Assembly (NCBI GenBank): GCA_030949405.1
Contig: JAUZSN010000002.1
Coordinates: 372,001 to 436,000, forward strand
From: Methylococcales bacterium
GTDB lineage: Bacteria; Pseudomonadota; Gammaproteobacteria; Methylococcales; Methylomonadaceae
Direction of reading: 5' to 3'
DNA: 64,000 nucleotides
A model generated the notes under the pieces. The model saw only the letters and a list, made by a program, of their open reading frames with translations, made no database searches and had not been told where the DNA came from. Position 1 is the stretch's first letter, and every line of letters starts with the position of its first letter. Positions 1 to 9,223 of this stretch are shown one piece after another. Position numbers and translations under genes: made by a program.

Positions 1-1
1 T

Positions 2-745
2 CCTGTATTAGGCTTTGCATGGGATGGCGTTGGTTTAGGGGCAGACAAGACACTTTGGGGGGGCGAATGTTTAGGGATCAATGATAACGGCTTTCAACGG
101 ATTGCCCACTTTAAAACCTTTCCTTTAGTCGGCGGCGATAAAGCTGCAAATGAACCCCGCCGAGCTGCATTGGGAATACTGTATAGTCTTTACGGCGATG
201 CTTTATTTAGTCAAACATTTGAATGGCTCTCTATTTTTTCAACCCAAGAATTAAAACTCTTACGCCAAAGCTTGAATAAGCAACTAAATACCCCTCAAAC
301 CTCCAGTGTAGGACGACTCTTTGATGCGGTTTCTTCTCTATTAGACGTATGTCATTTCAACCAATTTGAAGGACAGGCTGCCATATTATTAGAACAATTG
401 GCAGCCCGTTCTAAAACAAGCCGATGTTATCCATTTATATTGCAACAGAGCGAGCCTATTATCATTGATTGGCATCCCTTAATTTTGGGCATTATTGCAG
501 ATAAAGGCCAAGTAAGTCGGGCTGATATTGCGGCTAAATTTCACAACACCCTAGCTGAAATAAGTTTAGCAATAGTAAAGCCTTTGTCATATCAAACGAT
601 TGTTTTAAATGGCGGTTGCTTTCAAAATGCCTTACTAACCGAATCGTGTATCACAAAATTAGAAAACGAAAAGTTTTGTGTTTATACCGCTCAAAAAATT
701 CCGCCTAACGATGGTGGCTTGGCATTAGGGCAGTTATTTATTTAA
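2..745 (+). CDS. hypF: Carbamoyltransferase HypF, C-terminal part (truncated by window edge)
   Basis: The open frame runs in from the window edge, so the apparent first ATG at 170 is not the start. HypF makes the cyanide ligands of the NiFe-hydrogenase active site by transferring a carbamoyl group to HypE; this is known of the family. Visible here is the last ~247 residues, the Kae1-like carbamoyltransferase domain, recognised by GVGLGADKTLWGGE near the left edge, LVGGDKAANEPRRAALG after it, and the C-terminal VLNGGCFQNALLTE and PPNDGGLALGQ motifs. The frame is intact to its TAA. An IS66-like element begins 81 bp downstream, so any following hyp genes are displaced. The presence of hypF implies a NiFe hydrogenase in the genome, not seen in this window. 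Confidence 0.93.
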   Translation, partial: PVLGFAWDGVGLGADKTLWGGECLGINDNGFQRIAHFKTFPLVGGDKAANEPRRAALGILYSLYGDALFSQTFEWLSIFSTQELKLLRQSLNKQLNTPQTSSVGRLFDAVSSLLDVCHFNQFEGQAAILLEQLAARSKTSRCYPFILQQSEPIIIDWHPLILGIIADKGQVSRADIAAKFHNTLAEISLAIVKPLSYQTIVLNGGCFQNALLTESCITKLENEKFCVYTAQKIPPNDGGLALGQLFI

Positions 746-826
746 ATTTTATACTTAAATTCACATCTTGTTAAAGCGATTTACCGAGACCCACATAAAA
801 ACTATTCTTTAACATAAGGTTTACTT

Positions 827-2659
827 GTATCTACTTTAAATTTCAGGGTAAAACAAATATCAGACCTGCAAACTTTGCGCTTTTTGAGCGATAAGATTCG
901 CCATAGACGGCATTTTGAATTCACCACTAACTCGGTCATAAACATAATCATAAAAACTCACGGCTAGTTTTTTAGCCGTTTCAGCAAGACTCATAAAACT
1001 GTCTTTGATTTTCGTGCCTTTCTCATTTCGAGTCTGGAAGCTTATGTCTCGCGCACGCGCTTGTCTTCTTGCGCCAAGTTCGGCTGCATTGTTATGGAGT
1101 GGTAATTGTGGAAGCTCCAAAACTCGCAATAATTCAGTCTTTTTCGCCAGTGTTTTGGCGATGCGATCATTGAGGTCTTCATAATCGCTTGTGGTTGCAA
1201 ACAATTCATCAAATCGCGTTAACAACCATGCCTTTTTATCGGGGCAGGGATTTTTTTGATAGTTAAGCAACTCCTTATAATACTCCCAATAGAGCCCTCG
1301 AAAATCGGCTAATGCTTGCTGATGTATTTCCAGAATTGGACGGAGTTTTTTGTAGTGGCGAGCATCGTGAACCCAGCATAACCCCAAATGTTCCGTCAGT
1401 AATTTGAATTGCGGCGCATCGTCTGCAAGCAAGGTTTCAATAACAGGAAAATCCGTTTGTTGCTGATAATAGGCAATGGCGCAAGCTTCGGTGACATGCG
1501 TTGCCTGTCTTACGCCTAAGGTATTTAAGATCGCTAAGTGCAACTTAAATTGCGCTTCATTCATCACTGTATTGACAGGTATTTGAGCATCAACTTTTGC
1601 CCGTGCTTTATCAGCTAACTTGAACTCGTCAAGCAAGGATTGAGCCTGTTGATTGTAGATATAATGGCGTGGCGCATAATCGGTCAGCACGTCCAGAACC
1701 GATAAACGGTTTTTGTGTTTGGTGGTGAAATAAGCGGTAAACAAGTCATTGCAGACCACCTGACAATAGTGGTTATCACCGTTGACTCGCGCACTGGTAT
1801 CATCAATCTGTCCATAATCACTGTTGAGAATGCCGCTGCGATAAAGTTCGCTTTTTTCCTGATGCGCCCAGTCATAACCGCCTGTCCATTGCTGAGAAAC
1901 ATAAGTCGGCGAGACCACAATGCCAATATTTTCAAAAAAACCGACCATGGGTTTTTCGGTCACGCCCATCATCTTAAGTATGGGAATCAAGCTACGAATT
2001 CCAATACCAAATTCGCCCTGACCTCGAACGCCTTCAGGCAATTGGGCGCGGTAATACTTATTTTCAGAAGGTGAATAAAAAATCTCACGGAGATACTTAA
2101 TATTATTGGTTTTGATGACAATGTCTTGAATCACCACTTCCGCAAAGCCTTTAGATACTAAGTCGCTAGGCAAGCCAGTTTTGTCGAGTAGGCATTTTAG
2201 CGTTTGGTCGATTTTAACTCGTGGGATCTTGGGTTTACGGCGGCGTTTTTTCTTATCCGAGTCCGTATTTTCAGTGTCGTTATTAGTTTCTTTTTGCGCG
2301 TCAACTTGTGCTTTTTACGTTCGTCTTCGGATGAAATATCATCACCCTTATTATTTTTATTGGGTTTGATATCAGGCTTTCCCTGCTCACCTTTCAAGCG
2401 ATTAACCTCGTCACGAAGTTGCTGTAATTCAGTTTCTAAAGACAATTTATCACTGGCTAAGCGTTCAATAAGATTGAATATTTTTTTGACAATATCCTGC
2501 GCTTCGCTACTTTCCATTTGAGCGATTGCTTGATAAATGGCGTTAGTTTCAGCCTGTAGGTCGTGGATATTCAAAGTATGTAACTATTCGTTCTTTTATG
2601 ATATGTTGTCAAATCTATTTTAGAAATTTTATCTTTACCCTGAGATTTAAAGTAGATAC
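827..2659 (-). mobile_element. IS66-like insertion sequence, copy 1 (transposase frameshifted)
   Basis: A 1833-bp element bounded by inverted ends GTATCTACTTTAAATTTCAG (left) and GTATCTACTTTAAATCTCAG (right, reverse strand). Its body is nearly identical to the intact copy at 14585..16418 in the opposite orientation. No convincing target-site duplication is seen next to the ends (GTTTACTT versus GTATTTAT), suggesting recombination after insertion or an unusual target. The family assignment rests on the transposase, not on a database search. Confidence 0.85.
860..2574 (-). pseudogene. IS66-like transposase, frameshifted
   Basis: Same single-ORF transposase as the intact 571-residue copy at 14670, but split into a 125-residue N-terminal piece (2197..2574, TTG start) and a 437-residue C-terminal piece (860..2173). 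The lesion is one missing base in a T run at 2312-2316 (T5 here, six in the other two copies), within the Lys-rich linker. The catalytic DDE-type region lies intact in the C-terminal piece: first Asp in QIDDTSARVNGDNHYCQVV, second in LLADDAPQFKLL, Glu in LHNNAAELGARRQ. The transposase is presumably inactive unless ribosomes slip in the run. Confidence 0.85.
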
Positions 2660-3419
2660 GTATTTATTTTAGGAAAAATTTATATTTCAGCGGCCTATTC
2701 GGTTATTTTTCTTGTGAATACAGGTACAGAAAGTATTGCTTAGTCGCTTAGGTTTTTATGAAAAACTCGTGAGTGTTAAGGGGGATAGATTTCTGTCGCA
2801 TAGAAATCTCTAAAATATAAATAAATCAAACACAGATTCTCTTGAGCTCTTTAAATAAATATTAGAAATCATAATCAAAAAATTTACGATGGAAATATTG
2901 ATTTAGAGGTTTAGTTTGATGTTGTTAATGTAGATTATGATTGTTTACTAGAGAGATTGAATTGGAATAATGGGCTATCAACTTAAGACGGAACAAGTTG
3001 AGGTTAAGCCTTGCGCCGTAGTGTTCCACCTTAAGTTAGTAGCCTTTTTTTGTGTTGTCTATACCAATCGCGGAAAGGTTCGCTGCATTATTAGTTTATG
3101 AAAAACAAATAAACGGGAGTTAAAATACTATGGATAAAATTTTATTGAACTATGTTGAAAATAATCAATAAACTAAGTGGCTTGTAGATTTTAAAAAGAT
3201 AGGGTTTCGTAAGGGTCAACCCAGCTTAGGAATAAGGGGTTATTAGATCATTAGATAGACTGAAGCGTCATTTTTTAGCGGCTTATTTATAGAGTTTCGA
3301 TGTTGATGTGGAATGTAGCGAGTAACTCACAAAATACGTAAGTATTGAGCTATTTTTTTAATGCAGTCTATTTGGCAACATTACGTTTATAACTCAACAC
3401 AAACGAATTAATTTTAAAT
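2660..3419. other. 760-bp gene-poor stretch
   Basis: No open frame worth calling on either strand. It holds one short inverted-repeat element (2973..3044) and otherwise AT-rich sequence. A 22-codon open stretch around 2750-2813 reads LGFYEKLVSVKGDRFLSH before a stop and resembles the tail of an acetyltransferase, but it is too short to support. The region sits between two insertion sequences and is probably debris of a lost gene. Confidence 0.4.
2973..3044. repeat. Short inverted-repeat element, diverged MITE-like copy
   Basis: 72 bp starting GGCTATCAACTTAAGACGGA and ending in its near-perfect reverse complement (TCCACCTTAAGTTAGTAGCC). The termini match those of the two near-identical ~112-bp elements at 5732..5844 and 20795..20905, but the interior differs. 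It can fold into a long hairpin. It has no coding capacity, so mobilisation would need a transposase in trans. Confidence 0.65.
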
Positions 3420-3812
3420 TTATTTCTTTATAAATTGATAAATATCGCCAAATCTAGCTTTCAATATCATAATTTTATCTTCTTTTTTGACCAAAGTGAA
3501 TTTATCAAATTTTCCTGCTCTGCCTAAAATAGAAATTTTTAATTTACCCGCTTCAATTTCATAATTTACAGGTGATTGGTCATAATAACCCCCTTCTCGA
3601 GCAATATGTGTAATGGTAACTTTACCATCATTTTTGAAGATCCATGTATCTTCCCGTTTTACTGTTTTTTCTGCGTCCTCAGATTTTTTAGTGTATTCCA
3701 AAGCCCATGAACCCTGAATATTTTGATTGGTTAGTGATGTACTTTCGGCAGAGACATGACCGCTGATAAGTAAAGCACTTGATAAAATTGCAGCTACAGT
3801 TATTTTTTTCAT
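3420..3812 (-). CDS. Small secreted protein, lipocalin-like fold predicted, unknown function
   Basis: 130 residues with a clear Sec signal peptide (MKKITVAAILSSALLISGHVSA) and a mature part of ~107 residues rich in beta-strand pattern: IQGSWALEY near the start, then WIFKNDGKVTIT, YEIEAGKLKI and a C-terminal KIMILKARFG stretch. This arrangement (G-x-W start, alternating strands, K-D-G turn) resembles small lipocalin-like or META-like periplasmic proteins, which is inference from pattern only. A second protein of the same design lies at 9917..10312. The gene stands alone between two insertion sequences; no partner or operon is visible. Confidence 0.7.
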   Translation of the reverse strand: MKKITVAAILSSALLISGHVSAESTSLTNQNIQGSWALEYTKKSEDAEKTVKREDTWIFKNDGKVTITHIAREGGYYDQSPVNYEIEAGKLKISILGRAGKFDKFTLVKKEDKIMILKARFGDIYQFIKK

Positions 3813-3844
3813 TTTGTTTATTTAATTAATATTAAGATAACATT

Positions 3845-4961
3845 AGACTTGTTCTTCTAAATAAAATATATTAAAATCAATTGCTTATATATACTTGATA
3901 ACATTCACAATCAGTTGATACAGCCTAATAAATAAACTTTAAATTAAATTATTAAAAATAATAAATAAGCTTTATAATAAATTTCTATAAAAAATAAAAA
4001 TCAAAGTATAACATGAAAATAAAAGAAATTTTACCAAGAATTTATGATGATAGACAGTTAAGAGCTTTAACAGGATTAAAAACAGAACATTTTATTTTAC
4101 TATTATCTCTATTTGAAAAGACCCTTATTGAAGATCAAAAAGAAAAACATGAAAATAAAGAAAGAAAATACGGTAGTGGTTTAGATAGCACATTAAAAAC
4201 ACCCGCAGACAAATTATTATTTATATTAAATTATATGAAGTGCTATTCTACTTTCGATCACTTAGGGTTTTCTTTTAATATGAATAAATCATGCGCCCAT
4301 ACTCATGTATACAAATTATTTCCAATTTTAATAAAGACGTTAGATATATTTAATGTTTTACCTGCAACAAGTTTTTCAACCCCTGAAGAAATGCAGCAGG
4401 CTTTTGGCGGAGTTCAAACATTGATAATAGATGCTACAGAGCGTGCTGTACAACGCCCTAGTGACTATGAAGAACAAAATGAATTTTACAGTGGTAAAAA
4501 AACAGCATACAATTAAAAATACCACTATAGCTTCTTTAGGTCATTTAATTTTATATATTGGGGTTAGTTTTCCAGGTAAAAATCATGATTATGGAATGTT
4601 TAAAAAGAATTTAATCCAGAATTAAATTGGTTTAGTAATTTTAATATATTTATTGATTTAGGTTATTTGGGGTTTAATAATGAATATAAAACTAATTCGG
4701 TAAATATTCCTCATAAAAAACCAAATAAATCTAAGCATAATCCAAACCCAACATTAACAGAAAATCAAAAAAAAGAAAACAAAGAGATGAGTCGTGAAAG
4801 AGTCATTGTTGAGCATGTAATCGGTGGAATGAAAAGATATAGATGCCTAGTTGACAAGTTTAGAAATAAAAAAGAAGGTGTAAAAGATTTATTTTCTTTT
4901 TTAGCGGCTATCCTATGGAATTTTAACATGATATATTAACTTCTTCTTAAAGAACAAGTCT
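3845..4961 (+). mobile_element. IS5-like insertion sequence, copy A (transposase degraded)
   Basis: A 1117-bp element with ends AGACTTGTTCTT and AAGAACAAGTCT, flanked on both sides by ATT, which fits a 3-bp target duplication. A second copy lies at 48563..49681 with over 99% apparent identity, flanked by AAT on both sides. The very AT-rich body differs in base use from neighbouring genes, a sign of foreign origin. Confidence 0.85.
4013..4939 (+). pseudogene. IS5-family-like (DDE_Tnp_4 type) transposase, frameshifted
   Basis: Three overlapping pieces make one ~300-residue transposase. The N-terminal 167 residues carry an HTH-like region (ADKLLFILNYMKCYSTFDHLGFSFNM) and the first catalytic Asp (LIIDATE). 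The middle piece reads KQHTIKNTTIASLGHLILYIG, and the last carries LGYLGFNNEYK and the catalytic Glu in RVIVEHVIGGMKRYR. Frame is lost at an A7 run (4496-4502; nine A would restore YSGKKKQHTIK) and at an A5 run near 4600. Copy B lost frame at the first run too, so the run may be a natural slip site or an assembly weakness. Confidence 0.8.
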
Positions 4962-5243
4962 ATTATATAACACCTGTTCTTTAAAGCTTACCTAAACTTA
5001 CTCACATAAGTTGAGTGTTGTGTTTTATCCCGTTTCTAGCTTTACTTAGTAAGCTAAGCCAGAACTTGAAAGACAATAAGCTAACCCCGTAGAACCGATG
5101 GTTTAAAAGCACGAAAGACAAGAAACATTTATATTAAAATATAGCGTTCAACCCCTTTATTTGTTATGCTTTCAACCAATTATATCGAGTTATAAATGAA
5201 AATTACAGAACCGTTTATAGCGCATTACCCTTAAGGCAATATC

Positions 5244-5522
5244 ATGAAATTATTAATACGAAACCTTGCACGTACTACGACAGAAAACGTACTTAGAGAC
5301 ATTTTTGAAGCGTATGGCACCGTACAATCCTGCTCTTTAGTTATGGACAAAGACACGAGGCAATCTAAATGTTTTGGTTTTATCGAAATGCCTAAAGTGG
5401 GTGAAGCAAAAGCGGCGATAAAAAATATTAACAATAAAGAACTTGAGGGAAGCAAAATTCGTGTGAAAAAAGCAGAACCTGTTTCCAACAAAAATACGGC
5501 TAAAATAAAAGACGATGCGTGA
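5244..5522 (+). CDS. RRM-domain RNA-binding protein (cold-inducible Rbp type)
   Basis: 92 residues, essentially one RNA-recognition motif. RNP2 is KLLIRNLA at residues 2-9 and RNP1 is KCFGFIEM near residue 48, followed by a charged tail ([18 protein letters not shown]). Bacterial single-RRM proteins of this length bind single-stranded RNA and are often cold-induced; that role is family knowledge. The stop overlaps the next gene by 8 bp (GATGCGTGA), so the two are translationally coupled. The 280 bp upstream have no gene and could hold the long 5' leader usual for such genes, but no clear motif was recognised. Confidence 0.85.
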   Translation: MKLLIRNLARTTTENVLRDIFEAYGTVQSCSLVMDKDTRQSKCFGFIEMPKVGEAKAAIKNINNKELEGSKIRVKKAEPVSNKNTAKIKDDA

Positions 5523-5745
5523 TAAGTCTGTTCAAGACCCACTGCACGGCGTGACATTAAAAACCATTGTTACCCAGCTCATGGAGGAATATGGCTGGGA
5601 AGAATTGGCTAATCGTATTAATATTAAATGTTTTTCCAATAATCCCAGTATTAATTCGAGTCTTAAGTTTTTACGCAAAACTCCGTGGGCTCGGCAAAAA
5701 GTTGAGGAGCTTTATTTACATAATAAATGGGGGCTACCAACTTAA
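5515..5745 (+). CDS. VF530-type DUF2132 DNA-binding-like protein
   Basis: 76 residues. The core [61 protein letters not shown] is the hallmark of the VF530 / DUF2132 family, a small alpha-helical protein proposed to bind DNA. The reading frame overlaps the RRM gene upstream, so both are made from one message. Its last residues (GLPT and the stop) are supplied by the left end of the MITE-like repeat at 5732, so the native C-terminus was slightly altered, beyond the conserved core. Function in the cell is unknown. Confidence 0.82.
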   Translation: MRDKSVQDPLHGVTLKTIVTQLMEEYGWEELANRINIKCFSNNPSINSSLKFLRKTPWARQKVEELYLHNKWGLPT

Positions 5746-5844
5746 GACGGGACATCCAGTAAAATCAACTACTGCACGATTGTTGATTTTCCTCACTTTG
5801 TAAATATTGGGGATTTAAAACTGTCCCGCCTTAAGTTGGTAGCC
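5732..5844. repeat. MITE-like palindromic element, 113 bp
   Basis: Begins GGCTACCAACTTAAGACGGG and ends with the near reverse complement CCCGCCTTAAGTTGGTAGCC. The copy at 20795..20905 is the same sequence in inverted orientation with only a 2-base length difference near one end. A shorter diverged relative lies at 2973..3044. No ORF is inside. It supplies the stop codon of the DUF2132 gene and may act as a transcription terminator for that operon. Confidence 0.8.
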
Positions 5845-5890
5845 GTTATAACCCATAGCCCTCATTTATTCTAAAAAACCTTCCCCTTCG

Positions 5891-6451
5891 ATGAAAAACA
5901 TAACTAATAACAATCGCTTTGAATTAACCGAACGCTGCAATAATGATAAAAAAAAATGGAAAATCGTTCACCCTTGGGATGGACGGTTCATCCCCTTGTC
6001 ATCCGAAGAACTGTTCAAAGAAGCTAAAAAATTAGTCAAACTCTTAGACACATCAAATGCTGATTATATTGTCGGCTTTGCAGAAGGCGGGTTAATTCCA
6101 GCCTTTGCGGTTTCAATGGTTTGTGACCTCCCTTTAATTGGCTCTTATCGCGTAAGATGTAAACGCGAACATGAAATGACCTTCACGGAACCTCATTCTG
6201 AACGCCCCAACCATTTCATCTACGGTTTGAAACCTAATGATCGTATTATTATTATTGAAGATGAAATTACAACAGGAAATACGTTGATTAACGCAATGGA
6301 ATGTTTCCAACAGCATGGGGTTGACGTGGTGGATATAGGGACTTTTATTTTAGTTGAAACACCCGAGTCTAAATTGCCTCAAGTAAAAACGAATTGGGAT
6401 CGTGAGGTTAAATATTTATATTCTTTAGAGGAAGCCTCATTGCCGCATTAA
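5891..6451 (+). CDS. Phosphoribosyltransferase-like protein
   Basis: 186 residues of type I phosphoribosyltransferase fold. The PRPP-binding loop is visible as DRIIIIEDEITTGNTL around residues 115-130 and the family's early loop as YIVGFAEGGLIPAFAVS near residue 60. These enzymes join or remove bases on PRPP; the base here cannot be named. It is closest in pattern to adenine/orotate-type PRTases and to PRT domains in stand-alone regulatory proteins. The hood region RVRCKREHEMTFTEPHSERPNHFIYG is distinctive. It starts 46 bp after the MITE-like repeat and its 3' end overlaps convergent queG by 15 bp. Confidence 0.75.
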   Translation: MKNITNNNRFELTERCNNDKKKWKIVHPWDGRFIPLSSEELFKEAKKLVKLLDTSNADYIVGFAEGGLIPAFAVSMVCDLPLIGSYRVRCKREHEMTFTEPHSERPNHFIYGLKPNDRIIIIEDEITTGNTLINAMECFQQHGVDVVDIGTFILVETPESKLPQVKTNWDREVKYLYSLEEASLPH

Positions 6452-7492
6452 AGCCCATTGCACATGTTCGCTCACTAATTCAGAATGATGTTGTTTCTCT
6501 AACAAGGCCGCTTTAGTTATCATCGACGGTTTAGCATTGCCTAACGCAACCGCAATATTACGCAACCAATGTTGATAGCCAATACGCCGAATCGCCGAGC
6601 CTTCCATTTTTTTTAAAAATTCGGTTTCGCTCCAGCTAAACGCCTCAACGAGTTGCAAACTATTTAGATTATGACGGGGATTAAAATCGGCTTCTGAGGA
6701 TAATTTTGCAAAACGATTCCAAGGACAAATAAGCTGACAATCATCACACCCATAAATACGATTACCGATTAAAGGGCGTAATTTTTCAGGAATAGATCCC
6801 TTTAATTCAATGGTTAAATAAGAAACACAACGCCGTGCATCCACTTGATAAGGCGCAATAATGGCTTGAGTCGGACAAATATCAAGACAGGCAACACAAT
6901 GACCACAATGTGAACTGACTTTGCTATCAACAGGTAACGGTAAGTCGGTATAGATTTCACCTAAAAAAAACCATGAACCTGCTTGACGGTTAATTAAATT
7001 AGAATGCTTTCCAATCCAACCGAGGCCTGCTTTTTCCGCAATGGCCTTTTCTAAGACAGGCGCACTGTCAACAAAGGCACGATAACCAAAAGGGCCTATT
7101 TTCGCCTCTATTTGAGTGGCTAATTTTTGTAAACGCTGGCGTAACAATTTATGATAATCGCGTCCTAACGCATAGCGTGAAATAAAGGCCGTTAGCGGTT
7201 GGTTTAAGTGATGCTGTATCATTTTTGGGTTTTCAGGTAAATAATCCATCCGTACCGAAATAATCCGCTGGGTTCCTGATTCCAATAAGGCAGGGCGACT
7301 CCGCTTTAAGCCGTGTTTACTCATATAACCCATTTCACCCTGAAACTCGTTGGCCAACCATTGCTGCAAATGCTTTTCAGCCGTTGATAAATCTATATCG
7401 CTAATCCCTATTTGCTGAAATCCTAAAGCATGTCCCCATTGTTTAATTAATAAGGTCAGCGACTCAAATTCGTCTGTAGTTTCAATCATCAT
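6437..7492 (-). CDS. queG: Epoxyqueuosine reductase QueG
   Basis: Converts epoxyqueuosine to queuosine in tRNA wobble position 34, using cobalamin and two 4Fe-4S clusters (family knowledge). The ferredoxin-like motifs are visible: CGHCVACLDICP and the second CGCDDCQLICPWN-like cluster (YGCDDCQLICPWN), followed by the HEAT-like C-terminus QHWLRNIAVALGN. YALGRDYHKLLRQRL and the FVDSAPVLEKAIAEKAGLGWIGKHSNLI segment are classic for QueG. An upstream ATG at 7531 adds 13 unlikely residues; the ATG at 7492 (or 7489) gives the usual length of ~350. Convergent with the PRT gene. Confidence 0.92.
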   Translation of the reverse strand: MMIETTDEFESLTLLIKQWGHALGFQQIGISDIDLSTAEKHLQQWLANEFQGEMGYMSKHGLKRSRPALLESGTQRIISVRMDYLPENPKMIQHHLNQPLTAFISRYALGRDYHKLLRQRLQKLATQIEAKIGPFGYRAFVDSAPVLEKAIAEKAGLGWIGKHSNLINRQAGSWFFLGEIYTDLPLPVDSKVSSHCGHCVACLDICPTQAIIAPYQVDARRCVSYLTIELKGSIPEKLRPLIGNRIYGCDDCQLICPWNRFAKLSSEADFNPRHNLNSLQLVEAFSWSETEFLKKMEGSAIRRIGYQHWLRNIAVALGNAKPSMITKAALLEKQHHSELVSEHVQWALMRQ

Positions 7493-7589
7493 AAAGTGCC
7501 GCCGTAAGCTAATAAATACCGCTAATAACAATAAACAATGTCATAATAAAGCAAGTAATGTTATAAAAATAAAAGGAAGAAATAAAATC

Positions 7590-8150
7590 ATGGCCACTCA
7601 AGACCAAACTAAACTAAAAGATGCGGGTATTCAGCAACTTAGTATTAATTATAATACAGCCGAAGATAGGTTGTTATTTAAAATTGGACTCTCTAATGAT
7701 TGTGAACTTAATGCGTGGCTAACACGTCGTATTGCCCAATCATTAGCGACATTACTCAATAAAACCTCATTAAAAAATACAACGATGGATCATAAATTAC
7801 CCACTAATAAAAGTTTGCAATTAGAGTCACAGATTACACCCGAACTGTCTAAAAATACGCTCAGTAAAAATTTAGATTTTGCAACCAAATATCAACCTAG
7901 AAAACCCATTTATAGTGAGCAAGTTTTTTTAATTAATCGGTGTGACCTTTTAAATTATAATCAAGACTCAATGGCTTTAGAGTTAACCTGCACCAATAAA
8001 CAAAGCATAAAACTTGCCTTAAACGAAGAATTACTTATGGCTTTAACCAATATGTTACAAATCGCTGCTCGTCAAGCAAACTGGGATATTGTCATAGCCG
8101 ATTCTTTTTTTATGCAAAATCCTGCAAATACAAGTCATTTATTACATTAA
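7590..8150 (+). CDS. Conserved hypothetical protein, 186 residues
   Basis: Not recognised by name. The N-terminal stretch IQQLSINYNTAEDRLLFKIGLSNDCELNAWLTRRIAQSLATLL looks like a conserved beta-strand plus helix module of small gammaproteobacterial cytosolic proteins. A linker of low complexity follows (residues ~65-110, many Lys/Ser/Thr/Asn), and then a second strand-rich part (LELTCTNKQSIKLALNEELLMALTNMLQIAARQANWDI). No signal peptide or membrane segment. A purine-rich AAAGGAAG ribosome site precedes the start. It is followed after 25 bp by the SPFH-SHOCT gene in the same direction, suggesting one transcript. Confidence 0.7.
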   Translation: MATQDQTKLKDAGIQQLSINYNTAEDRLLFKIGLSNDCELNAWLTRRIAQSLATLLNKTSLKNTTMDHKLPTNKSLQLESQITPELSKNTLSKNLDFATKYQPRKPIYSEQVFLINRCDLLNYNQDSMALELTCTNKQSIKLALNEELLMALTNMLQIAARQANWDIVIADSFFMQNPANTSHLLH

Positions 8151-8175
8151 GTTATTTTTATAAACAAGGATTTTT

Positions 8176-9186
8176 ATGGACCCTTTTAATAGCACTAAAC
8201 AACAAATTCGTTCTGTTATTGAATGGAAAAACCCACATCCTGAGAGTCTTTTTAGCCAATGGACTGATCGGGGCGATGAAATTAAAAAGGCCACCAAACT
8301 CATTATTAGTTCGGGACAAGGCTGTATTTTTGTTTATAAAGGAAACGTAAAAGCGGTGATGACTCAACCGTGTCATGTTGACTTACAACAAGATAACCTC
8401 TCCTTTTGGACAACGATTAATCACTTTATGCAATTTTTTGAAAGTGAGCATGACGTGGGCCTTTATTTTTTTAAAACCAGTACGCTATTAAATCAAAAAT
8501 GGGGAACAACATCTGTAATTAACTATAAAGATCCTCAGTATAAAATTCCTATTGGATTACATGCTTTTGGAAATTATAGCTACCGCATTACAGATCCTAA
8601 TAATTTTTTTACGTACATTATCGGGATACACAGTGATTTTTTTACCGATGATTTTAAAGCAATGATAGCCTCACGAATCATTTATCCTATTTCAAATTTT
8701 TTGGCGGAAAGTCGTTTTAGTTATACGGATATTGATGCCAATCATACTGAAATTGCCAAAGAATTAAGTCATAAACTCATTGAGACTTTTGCAAAATTAG
8801 GCTTTAAAATAACGGATTTTTATATTGAAGGAACCAGTTTTGATGATAAAACGTTAAAGCAAATTAATCGTATTGCGGAGATAGCCGAAGAAGCTCACGC
8901 GGCAGAATTGGTAAGCTTAGATTATGCAAGCATTTTACAGTTAGAAGATCTTCGTGATGCGGCGCGTAATGAAACGGGGTTGGCTGGAATGGGGGTAGGT
9001 TTAGGGGCAGATATTGGTTTAGGTGAATCGGTCGCCCAGAAATTTCATTCTCAACAATACTATACAACGCCTGTTCTGGATGATTCTATGATAAAACTTG
9101 AAAAATTAAAAAAAATGGTGACCGCCGAATTAATTACCGAAGATGAATATAAAGCTAAAAAACAGCAAATTTTAGAAGACTTTTAA
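8176..9186 (+). CDS. SPFH-domain protein with C-terminal SHOCT tail
   Basis: 336 residues. The central part (about 40-235: GQGCIFVYKGNVKAVM, then IGLHAFGNYSYRITDP, and DIDANHTEIAKELSHKLIETFAKLGFKITDFYIEG) matches the virion-core/YdjI-type branch of the SPFH (band 7) superfamily, which forms cytosolic or membrane-associated oligomers. A Gly-rich linker (GLAGMGVGLGADIGLGE) leads to a C-terminal SHOCT motif (IKLEKLKKMVTAELITEDEYKAKKQQILEDF), a short oligomerisation module. No TM segment is present. The zinc-ribbon often found in this branch is absent. The function is unknown; membrane-stress or phage-like scaffold roles are suggested for relatives. Confidence 0.8.
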   Translation: MDPFNSTKQQIRSVIEWKNPHPESLFSQWTDRGDEIKKATKLIISSGQGCIFVYKGNVKAVMTQPCHVDLQQDNLSFWTTINHFMQFFESEHDVGLYFFKTSTLLNQKWGTTSVINYKDPQYKIPIGLHAFGNYSYRITDPNNFFTYIIGIHSDFFTDDFKAMIASRIIYPISNFLAESRFSYTDIDANHTEIAKELSHKLIETFAKLGFKITDFYIEGTSFDDKTLKQINRIAEIAEEAHAAELVSLDYASILQLEDLRDAARNETGLAGMGVGLGADIGLGESVAQKFHSQQYYTTPVLDDSMIKLEKLKKMVTAELITEDEYKAKKQQILEDF

Positions 9187-9223
9187 GCAGGAGAAAGGAT
9201 GTAAATTAAGGACTATTTACCGC

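Noticed and set aside
1715-2074. Antisense open frames within the IS66-like copies (also 14723..15064, 19828..20169)
   Set aside because: They mirror the transposase codons and recur identically in each copy; shadows, not genes.
827-2659. Target-site duplication of IS66-like copy 1
   Set aside because: The flanking 8-mers GTTTACTT and GTATTTAT share only four positions.
2725-2813. GNAT acetyltransferase fragment (LGFYEKLVSVKGDRFLSH)
   Set aside because: Only ~22-30 codons are open, with no second conserved block; too weak to call.
4962-5243. Riboswitch or cold-shock leader before the RRM gene
   Set aside because: The segment is long and AT-rich, but no known aptamer motif or strong nested pairing could be recognised.
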